This document shows, one piece after another, positions 54,791 to 64,000 of a stretch of 64,000 bases of DNA (positions within the stretch are counted from its first letter, which is position 1; each line of letters starts with the position of its first letter). The position numbers and the translations under genes were made by a program. Source of the DNA: Paguma larvata (lineage: Eukaryota > Chordata > Mammalia > Carnivora > Viverridae); assembly GCA_030068075.1 (NCBI GenBank), contig CM057825.1, forward strand, positions 124,717,239-124,781,238. Direction: 5' to 3'. The notes below the pieces were generated by a model, which had not been told where the DNA came from, ran no database searches, and worked only from the letters and a program-made list of their open reading frames with translations.

Positions 54791-54938
54791 CAACAGCAGT
54801 GAAACAACAGGGGGGAACCGCCTGCTGGCAAGTAATTACCTGAGCTATAATGCACATATCTGCTCGCAGTAAATACTAGCTGTCCTGTTTCCCCTCCTCC
54901 GGCAGCCTGGGAGAGTTACTTTTTCCTCTTTCCTGCCT

Positions 54939-54953
54939 CCCCCCCCCCCCCCC
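54939..54953. repeat. C-rich homopolymer tract
   Basis: A run of about 15 C. A similar C12 run lies at 37041-37052. Confidence 0.85.
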
Positions 54954-55039
54954 ACCTCCGCTGCCGAGCTAATGACTAGGAACTCATGCAAACTCATCAC
55001 GGCACTTTCCAACATACGACCTTCCCAAGATAACCTGCT

Positions 55040-55395
55040 GCTTTTAGGGTCAACTCTGGGCTCTGCGGCCCCCTCTGCCTGGAACCCTCACGCCCCATTG
55101 TTCACCCAGTTAACTCCTTCTCTCCTTCCAATTCTCAGGCTCAGAGACATGTCTCCAGGGAAGCTCCCTCTGACTCCTGGGAAGAGAAACGGTTACGTGC
55201 ACGGTGGTTTCCAACATTAGATGCATGTAAACTTCCTTCCTAATAATGGCACGAGGATGGGATTATTTAATGGTCAAATCTGTGATGGCGGAGGTGTTCG
55301 CTACCCTGTTGGTAGCCGTAACCCCGGATCCTAGCAAATGGCTGGCACACTGGATGTTTCTACAGGTGTGTATTGACTGACTGATTGTATGAATG
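55040..55395 (-). repeat. L2-like remnant
   Basis: Antisense L2-like blocks, best 'gcctggaaccctcacgccccat' and 'ccagggaagctccctctgactcc'; the end 'attgactgactgattg' is typical. Old. Confidence 0.5.
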
Positions 55396-56404
55396 AATGC
55401 ATCAGTCAATACCGAGGTCCCAAAGCTGTTACTTCATTAGAATGCATTTCATGGTCATTGTCTTGGTTAAAAATTTCTCTCTTCCTAAATCGACGTGGTA
55501 ACCTATGGCAGACTCGGAGACGATTACGGAAAGGGAGCCCAAACATGCCTGGGTGGGGACCGGACCTACAAGATCAACCAGATTTATGGAAAGCACGAGT
55601 ACATGGGTCCGGTCACTCTGGGAAATCTTTGAGAACTAATGGGCATTAAAGCATTCATCAGCAACCTGCCAGGTGAGCCGAGGAAAGACAAACGAGGCTT
55701 GTGCTTTCAGGGGGAGCAGGAAGCGGGGGTTGGTGCTGAAATCAATGAGTCTTGGGATTCAACGTCATTAACCTTTTGGATTCAGATTGAGGAAGGCGGC
55801 CCGGGGTGAATCACAGTGCTAACGGGCACACGGTATTTGTGACGGGTTTGTACAGAGAAGGCTGGTGGGAAGAAGGTATGATCTTCTCTGGCTGAGACAT
55901 ACTCTGTGGGGCTGGACAGGCCCAGGGTCGTGGAGGACAGACATTCTGAACAAACTCTCCGTCCCCTCTCGGCTGGGTTGGTCAGGAAACACGGATGGGT
56001 GAGCTGTATTTCACACACTGCTTTCCGGCTCAACTTAGGACTGGTAAGCACTGCAGCTTGGGGGAAAATAAAGTAAAAAGAGACTGTCATTTAATGTCAA
56101 GTTCAGCTACCCAGGGCTGGGTGGGAGGTCCACACCGGGGTCTGGAGGAGGTTACTAGAAGCCCCTAGGACATTTCCACCATTCTTTCTCTGTCCAGGGT
56201 CATGGAATCTGAAGCATGGAAAGGATCACTCGCTGCCGTCTGGGTTGGACGACCCGTCTTGGAAAGGTCATGCAGGGCAAGATGGCGGGTGGGGAAGCGA
56301 ATTGACAAAGGCTGAAACCCGTGCGCTCTGGGTGAGGCCGTGACCTGACACGTGGGAGAGCCTGCAGAATGGCGTAGACACAGAACCTCGGTGTGCCCCT
56401 TGCT

Positions 56405-56565
56405 TTCGTAAATAAAGTTTGAAGGGAACACAGCCGAGCCTATCTGTTTATGTACGGTCTACGGCTGCCTTATTGCTATAGCCGTAGAACTGTGTCATTG
56501 TGACAGAGGCCATTTGGCCCACAAAACTGATATAACTACTATCTGATGCTCTGTAAAAAAGTTGA
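56405..56565 (-). mobile_element. MER58-like element, third copy
   Basis: Reverse complement of the block order at 4140-4330: 'cgtaaataaagtttgaaggg', 'gaacacagccgagcc', 'gtctacggctgcc' and 'cagaggccatttggccca'. Confidence 0.65.
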
Positions 56566-56569
56566 TTGA

Positions 56570-56870
56570 CCCTTGCCATTGTTCCTCTCTGTGTGACCCT
56601 TCATACACCTTCCTCTCAATGTTTTGCCTTAATCCCCTTCTACAGTGTCTTCTGGGCCCGCCCTCCCCTTTCCACGCTGTACTTTCCCTTGGACACATTT
56701 CCACCGGACCTATTATCCACTTGCTCATCTCCTGTGTCTTTCCCTCACCAGCATGGGGGCTGGGCATGTCACTAACATCCTTTATCTACTGCTCTATCCC
56801 AGCACTCAGAAAACTGCCTGGCCTACAGTAGGCACTCAATAAATACTTGTGGAATGACTGAAGAACCACT
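56570..56870 (-). repeat. L2-like remnant
   Basis: The end 'cctggcctacagtaggcactcaataaatac' is the antisense L2 tail; the upstream part is weaker. Confidence 0.55.
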
Positions 56871-56935
56871 TATTCCTTGTATACTTGCTTTAACATTTTC
56901 TTATTTGGATCAACTCTATTTTTATTTTCCTAAGG

Positions 56936-57128
56936 TTATTTATTTTGAGAGAAAAAGACAGCAAGTGTGGGGGGAGGGGCAGAGAGAGAGGGAGAAAGGG
57001 AATCCCAGGCAGGCTCTACACTGTTAATGCAGAGCCCGACATGGAGCTCGAACTCACGAACTGTGAGATTGTGTCCTGAGCCAAAGTCAAGAGTCAGACG
57101 CTTAACTGACTGAGCCACCCTGGTGCCC
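56936..57128 (-). mobile_element. CAN SINE
   Basis: Reverse-oriented SINE: its head is 'cttaactgactgagccaccctggtgcccc' and its tail 'ttatttattttgagagaaaaa'. It lies about 130 bp upstream of a young L1. Confidence 0.95.
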
Positions 57129-57261
57129 CTCAACTATCTTTTTAAAGAAAATTTCAGCCTCAGAAATCTGGGGTGTGTCAGATCTTCCTTATATGTGTTA
57201 ATATAAATAAATACTGATGTTTTCAAAAATGTCTGCCTACTGCTTTAAATCACCTTGCACA

Positions 57262-59178
57262 GCCTGCGAGAAGCGATCCATGAGTTCGGTAAAGTTGCAG
57301 GGTACAAAATCGACATACAGAAATGGGTCGCATTTTTATACACCAGTAACGAAGCAACAGAAAGAGAAATAAAGAAACTAATCCCATTCACAATTGCACC
57401 AAAAACTATAAAATACCTAGCAATAAGCCTAACCAGAGGTGTAAAAGATCTCTACACTGAAAACTATAAAAAACTTATGAAGGAAACTGAAGAAGACACA
57501 AAGAAATGGGAAACATCCCATGCTCATGGATTGCAAGAATAAATACTGTTAAAATGTCAATACTACCCAAAGCAATCTACGCATTCGATGCAATTTCAAT
57601 CAGAATTGCACCAGCATTCTTCTCAAAGCTAGAGCAAACAATCTTAAAATTTGTATGGAACCACCAAAGACCCTGAATAATCAAAGTAATATGGAAGAAG
57701 AAAACCAAAATGGGAGGCATCACAATCCCAGACTTTGACCTCTACTACAAAGCTGTAATCAAGACAGGATGGTATTGGCACAAAAACAGACACATAGACC
57801 AATGGAACAGTATAGAGAATCCAGAAATGGACCCACAAACATATAGCCAATTAAGCTTTGACAAAGTGGGAAAGAGTATCCAATGGAAAAAATACAGCCT
57901 CTTTAACAAGTGGTGCTGGGAGAACAGGACAGCAACATGCAGAAGAATGAAACTAGACCATTTTCTTATGCCACTCACAAAAATAAACTCAAAATGGATG
58001 AAGGACCTGAAGGTGAGACAGGAAACCATCAAAACCCTAGAGGTCAAAGCAACTTTGACCTCAGTCACAGCAGTTTCTTACTTGACACATCTCCAAAGGC
58101 AAGGGAATTAAAAACAAAAATGAACTTTTGGGACCTCATCAAGATAAAAAGCTTCTGCACTGGAAAGGAAACAATCAACAAAACTAATAGGCAACCGATG
58201 GATTGGGAAAAGATAGTTGCAAGCGACATACTGGATAAAGGGCTAGTATCCAAAATCTATAAAGAACGCATCAAACTCCGCACCTGAAAAACAAATTATC
58301 CAGTGAAGAAATGGGCAGAAGATATGAACAAACACTTTTCCAAAGAAGACATCCAGATGGCCAACAGACACATGAAATGATGCTCAATGTCACTCATCAT
58401 CAGGGAAATAGAAATCAAAACCACACTGAGATACCACCTCACACTGGTTTGAGTGGCTAAAATGAACAAATCAGGAAGCTATAGATGCTGGCGGGATGTG
58501 GAGAAGCAGGCACCCTCCTACACTGTTGGTGGGCATGCAAACTGGTGCAGCTGCTCTGGAAAATGGTGTGGAAGTTCTTCAAAACAATGGAAATAGAACT
58601 ACCCTGTGACCCAGCAATAGCACTGCTAGGAATCTACCCAAGAGACACAGGAGTGCTGATGCATAGGGGCACGTGTACCCCAATGTTTACAGCACCACTT
58701 TCTACAATAGCCAAATCATGGAAAGAGACTAAGTGTCCATCAGCTGATGAATGGATAAAGAAGATGTGGTATATATATACAATGGACTACTACGTAGCAA
58801 TGAGAAAGAATGAAATCAGGCCATGGGTAGCAACATGGATGGAACTGGAGGGGATTATGCTGAGTGCAGTAAGTCAGTCAGAGAAAGACAGATACCGTAT
58901 GTTTCCACACATAGGTGGATTTTGAGAGACTTACCAGAAGACCATGGCAGAGGGGAAGAGGGAGAAAAAAAGCCACAGAGAGGGAGGGAGACAAAACATA
59001 AGAGACTTAAATACTAAGAACAAACTGAGGGTTGATGGGGGGTGTGGGAGAGGGGGTGATGGGCATTGAGGAGGGCACTTGCTGGGATCAGCACTGGGGG
59101 TTGTATGGAAACTAATTTGACAATACATTATATTTTAAAAAATAACAAAAAATAAAATTAAGCTAAATTAAAAAAAAT
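57262..59178 (+). mobile_element. 5'-truncated carnivore L1 with target-site duplication
   Basis: About 1.9 kb of L1: the C-terminal half of ORF2 (reverse transcriptase end and C-terminal domain, including an LLHCWW motif near 58510-58540) followed by the 3' UTR and an A-rich tail. The ORF2 frame is broken by stops and frameshifts (for example a TAA at about 57540), so it cannot encode active protein. The flanks AAATCACCTtgCACA (57247-57261) and AAATCACCTcaCACA (59179-59193) are 13/15 identical. No 5' UTR or ORF1 is present. It is antisense to XYLT1. Confidence 0.93.
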
Positions 59179-62100
59179 AAATCACCTCACACACCACAAG
59201 TGGTCTGTGAATGAGACTTAGGAAGCCCTGGCTGGCGGTTAAGGATATGGGTGGGTTTAAGTCCCAGCTCCATGTCACAGGAATCGAGCAACAGTGGGCA
59301 CACTCGTGTCCCTTCTCTCTCCAACGAGGATGCTGACGGTCCCATGTCACCAGGCGGCTGAGAGGTTAGGTGAGATCGGAGAAGACCTTGGCTCCGCACC
59401 CTGCACAGTCAAGACTGGATGTATAGAGGTGGGGACACCTGGCAGAGGGGCGTCTCCCGGTGAGTCAGTTCATGACCACGCGGTGGCTCTCGCCTCCCAG
59501 TCCTGCAGCCGTCACTCCTAGTGAATGACGCCCAGCTCGGACCCTGCCCTGGAGCCGACCAAGTTCCACCACATCCTCAGCAAAGCAATTTGGATTAATG
59601 GGACTATTTAGCTGTAGGTGTCCAGAGAATACACTGTTTAAACTAACTTGCTAGAAACTTCCCCAGGGCGCCAAACTTTTAAACAAAGATTGACTCTGTA
59701 ATCAAAAACTGCTTGGCCTTAAACCACATTCCAGCATCCCAAAGAGCGCAATTATTTTGAGAGAGAGGTGATGTCTACGCCCCTGGCTGGGTTTGCCAAG
59801 TAATGTTGAGAGATGGACACGATTAAATTGCACCGGGGAGAATCCTCTGGAGGAGGAGAGGGCACAGGAGGCAGGTGGTGGCGCTGGGGGACCCAGTTTC
59901 CAGTCTTCCTCCACAAGGGAGCACAACGCGGCTACGGGATCCCACTGGGCCGCTCGCCCTGGGAAAACTGGCCGGCCCCACCAGAAGAAAGTCCTCTTTC
60001 CCGACCCTCTATTTGCTGATTAGGTGGCACTATGGGCAACGGGCCTAGGCCAGAATCTGGGTTCCACATACTCCATTTGGGCTGGTGGGGCTGTCTCACC
60101 TCGGAAGGACAGGGGCGACGGAGGCAGGCTTCTGTTTGGGACACTATCCGCCCGGCTGTGGATCGACCCGGATGTCTGAGCCTTGTTCCGACCCTGCCTG
60201 GGAGACTTGCGGTGGCCATCAGGTTGGCTAGCGATGGATGGTGAGTTGGTTTAGGGGTAGAACTACGAAGGAACATTCCACCTTGAAACCACAAGGAGCC
60301 TTGTAGCAAGACCGATTCAAGAGTAAGCTAACTGGGGAAGGACAGGTGTTTGAGGCCACTGAGCTCAAGCAGGCCCATCAGCACTAGGGGTCTTTTCAAA
60401 CAGCCTTGCAGGGGAGAAGGGGATGGGGGCCAGGGATGCTCAAATGCAGACGCTTCCCAACACGGCTCCGCCCAAGGCAACAGCCTTCCTGACTCCTGTT
60501 ACTACGGCGTCTCCTCAAAGGCACGTGTTGTGCGCTCTCTGGGTTAGCTTTTCTATACAAGTACAAGGGTGCGGAGATATAAAATACAGGAAGGAATAAA
60601 GAAAGCGACCACAAAAAAGGCCAGATCATGCTTTTTTGTCTCGAGTTAAGAACTGCGAAGGATATTTAGCTTTCGTAACAATAGGAGAACCACTTCCTGA
60701 GCTCCTGTAACAAACGCCCAGCTCTAGATTAGGTCCTTTCAGTCTCTCTCATCTTTACAATGACCCCCTGAGGGAATGGCTTTGGGGGGGGGGGCTCTGG
60801 TTGGCTTCTCACATTAGGGCCCCATCTGCCCATCTCCTTCCTGGATTCACCCAAAGGGAGAAGGAACTGAAGGTTTGCTTACTCGGTGCCAGAGAGATGG
60901 CGTGGGCAGGGTTATTAGGGGCTGGGTTACCAGCTGGCCAAAGCCCCCACCTGCATGCCACTACTTTTTCTCCCATTTCTTGCCTCAAACCTTGGCTGTG
61001 CCTAAGTCCTTGGGGCCAGGACCTGTCACACATTTCTGGCTCTTCCATTCCTGCAGCGGGCTGGATGCAGGAAGCTGAGGTCTCCCCGGCAGCCCTGGCC
61101 GTCTCTCTCTCTCTCCTCTGTGCCCGTCGGCATGGCTGAGCCACGGTTCTGACATTCAGATGGAGGCAGGGATGAACATGAGATCCCACAGAGGTGGGAG
61201 CCAGGCTGAGCCTTTGTGTTCCAACCCTTCGTGTACCAGAGAGCTGGCAGAGCGGGGGCAGGAGGCGGGGCTTCCATCCCCCCTCGGCTACTGTTCCTCG
61301 GGGGCTTCCTGACCGGTTCCGTGATCGCCTCCCTCTTCCAGGTGAGGAACCCGAGACTCAGGAAGCTTGGAGTCACCTGTCTCAAGATGATACAGCCGGC
61401 AGGCGACAGAGACAGGATTCGAGGCCAGGTCAGGCTGACGCAGGCGGCCTCTCGTGTGCCCTTGCGGAGTGAGCAACGGTGCAGAAAATGCCAGCATCCG
61501 TTAGGTGTGGAGGTGGGAACAACGGTGCATACTTGGAGGGACGGCAGCCTTTCTTTGTTAATTATGCTCGCTTGAGGCTAACATTTAAATGAGGGAGGAT
61601 TCCATCAGGCACCGCAGCCCAGCAGAGTGGGGGAGTCGGAAGGGTGAAGTCGGGAGGGAGCAGGATTATAAAGGAATCTGAAAGCCAGGGCTGTCCTGGC
61701 CAATGCAGGACCGCAGGCTCCTCGGTCCATGCCTTGAGCAGAGACAACCGCTAGAGCCCCGATCTTCTAGCAGCCAGAGAGGGAGTGCCCGTCTGGAAAT
61801 GGCGCCACGCTAGCCATGGCGGCCACGAGGCGGGGTTCAAGCTCTGGTCCGACTGGCTTCTTCCCCTGGGGTCAAGTGCTGGTGCACCGCCCTGGCCCAC
61901 CTCATGGGGCAGAAAGTGCACCGCACTTGGGAGTCACCGAGCGTGTGGGCGAGTCCCAGCTCGGCCACTGCCAAGCCGTGTCACCTTTGGCAGGTCATTC
62001 CAGCTCACTAAGCCTCGTGCTCTTCTCCTCACCACGCCTACCCCAGCCAGCGTAGACTAGAGCAGAAAGCCATGGGGGCTTAGCAGCTTGAACGCGGATG

Positions 62101-62289
62101 ACTCTGGGTTCAGGCTCCGGGGCGCACTGCTGCTCTCCTGGCCCCTGGACGTGTCGGCCTCCTGGACTCTCGCCCAGATGGAGAGAACGTGGATTTACGC
62201 CGGAGGATGCGTGGGAGGACCGTGCTGCCTACTGGGCGCACTACGATCTGCTGGCGAAGAACTCAGGTCTTTTCTTCCCTCCGGTGATT

Positions 62290-62460
62290 TAGGTGTGGGT
62301 TCAAGCTCCGGCTCTGCTCCCCACCAGCTGTGAGACGTGGGGCGGATTCCTTAACTTCTCTTAGCCTCAGCTGCTTCATCTGTAAGATGGGATACTGCCG
62401 TAGCACCTGCCTTCTGGGGTCGGTAACACAGTGGATGGTAAGTGCTGGCAAAATGCTGAT
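62290..62460 (+). repeat. MIR SINE
   Basis: 'gggttcaagctccggctctgc', 'cctcagctgcttcatctgtaag' and 'gtaacacagtggatgg' follow MIR order. Confidence 0.7.
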
Positions 62461-62482
62461 ACGATTTGCTACTGGAGTCTGG

Positions 62483-62660
62483 TAAATCCCTTTTTTTCTT
62501 TATGAAGTTTATTTACTTTGAGAGACAGAGGAAGTACAAGAAAGAGAGGGGCAGAGAGAATCCCAAGCAGGCTCTGTGCTGACAGATGCAGGGCTTGAAC
62601 TCATGACCTGAGCCCAAACCGAGTCAGACGCTCAGCCGACTGAGCCACCCAGGCACCCCC
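62483..62660 (-). mobile_element. CAN SINE with short target-site duplication
   Basis: Reverse-oriented SINE whose head reads 'cagccgactgagccacccag'. The flanks ctggagtctgg (62472-62482) and ccggagtctgg (about 62660-62670) differ at one base. Confidence 0.95.
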
Positions 62661-63772
62661 CGGAGTCTGGCAGACCTTGAAGGACTTCCCCAGGCAACTA
62701 CTTTGAGAGCCTACTAGAGACCACTCTCCACGCTGCGCGATGGCTCTGAGCGGCAGCAAGGGGGAAGGAGGAGATATAATAATACTAACAGCCCTAAGTT
62801 TCCATCCCAATGGCTGGATCTCAACCCCGTCCCTTGGGCCCGTCGGATCCAAAACTCTGCTATCATGAATGAGAAGGGACTGGAAACATTCCTCTGTTAT
62901 TCCACTTGACCTCTGAAGACGTGCTGTCCCTCCAGACTGCCCTTGAGACTCATCTGCCTGTGGGTGCACGTGCGGGGGGAGGGTGTGGAGGAACGACAGA
63001 CGCGGCAGTGCCGACCACCTGTGTTGTGGGCCCCCTGGGCTCACGGCCACACTCCCGGATCGTACTTGGCTGCACTCGGAGCATCCCAGAGCGCACACCA
63101 TCCCTGCTCACGGCCACTGGTGGGCAAGCCACATAAATGAAGGCTTTGCTTTCCCGAGAAGCAAACATGCAAAACGCCCTGGGCAGGAAGATGCCCGGGG
63201 AGGGAGATATCCCATCCCCAGACACACGGACATCGGCCGCCATGGGGAAGGAGCGCGCTGAGCTCTGGGGAGGGAAGAGTTAGGAAGGAAACATGTTGCC
63301 AGATTCAATGCACGATCAGACGGGAATCCGGGGAGACTGCGTCCGACGGGCAGAGGACGGAGGCTGCGTGGGTTTCTGAACTGGCAGCACCCACTCTACC
63401 TCCCTTGGCTAACGGGGGTGCGCTCCCCTCCAGCCGAAGCAGTTCTGCCCCGTGACGAAACGGAAGGGCCGTGAAGGCAGGAGGTTTTGGTTGTTTTTGT
63501 TCAGTCCTCCACCCTGACTTCCTAGGACTGTGCTGCTTGGTATGCAACTTGTTTACATTCAAAATAAAACCAAATCACATTTAAAATTTAGCTCCTCAGC
63601 CCCACAGGGCACAGTTCAAGCTCTTTTTTCCAAGTTTCATTTCAAGCTCTTAACAGCCCCATGTGTCTAGCGGCTGGCTACTGCCCAGTTACAGAACATT
63701 CCCATCCCCGAGGTCCTATCGCACGGTGCTGTCTACAACATCGCCCGGCATCTAGAAGGATCTTCGCATGTG

Positions 63773-63807
63773 CTGAATGAATGAATGAATGAACTAATGA
63801 ATGAACG
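63773..63807. repeat. (GAAT)n-type microsatellite
   Basis: Tetramers gaat/gaac/taat repeated about eight times. A similar degenerate GAAT-rich patch lies at about 43470-43560. Confidence 0.85.
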
Positions 63808-64000
63808 AACCAAGTGCCCTACTCTCTGCTGGCCAATGAATGGACACAGGACGCAAGATCAAACCACCCAACTCTTCCCCAGGACTTTGAATTTTTTTTT
63901 TTTTCCAGAAATGAAAGGATGGGAAAATGACAACATGGCAAGCAAACAGACAACACGGCTGGAAAGTATTTAAGCCAGACAGCAGCGTCCCGTGGGTGGA

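Noticed and set aside
57255..58925. Several open frames with reverse-transcriptase-like sequence
   Set aside because: They are pieces of one decayed L1 ORF2 broken by stops and frameshifts; not a host gene.

Overview
The window is nuclear DNA from a mammal, and the repeats point to a carnivore, most likely a felid. The clearest marker is a set of about twelve CAN-type tRNA-derived SINEs: each opens with a tRNA-like box region, carries a CT-rich block and ends in an A-rich tail. Their internal sequence resembles the felid subfamily. Carnivore L1 3' ends and older placental repeats (MIR, L2, hAT/MER elements, MaLR-like LTRs) fill most of the rest.

One gene can be supported: XYLT1, xylosyltransferase 1, the Golgi enzyme that starts glycosaminoglycan chains on proteoglycan core proteins. 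It lies on the minus strand. Six consecutive internal coding exons are present at 39902-39982, 25162-25378, 21873-22049, 17099-17361, 11230-11425 and 4842-5175. They join in frame with GT-AG splice sites and encode about 422 residues, equivalent to human residues 431-852. By the usual 12-exon numbering they are exons 6 to 11. They cover the later part of the GT-A catalytic domain and most of the C-terminal xylosyltransferase domain, including the Asp-Trp-Asp motif. The last coding exon (12) should lie left of position 1 and exons 1-5 right of 64000; I found neither inside the window.

Layout from left to right: 1-4841 is part of intron 11 (old L1 pieces, a MER58-like element, an orphan CpG island). 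5176-11229 is intron 10 (two CATC-type satellite arrays and a TAAT-rich possible enhancer). 11426-17098 is intron 9 (L1, an MLT-like LTR, two SINEs). 17362-21872 is intron 8. 22050-25161 is intron 7 (a GA microsatellite and a MaLR-like LTR). 25379-39901 is intron 6 (many MIR/L2/L1 pieces). 39983-64000 is part of intron 5, with a CpG-rich unique segment near 41500-42600 and a 1.9 kb 5'-truncated L1 near 57262-59178.

I found no second protein-coding gene, no convincing structural RNA gene and no novel multi-gene system. The observations most worth a check are a CAGCAG tandem splice acceptor at exon 9, an exon 9 that looks GC-driven and less conserved than its neighbours, and several non-repeat intronic segments that could be regulatory.
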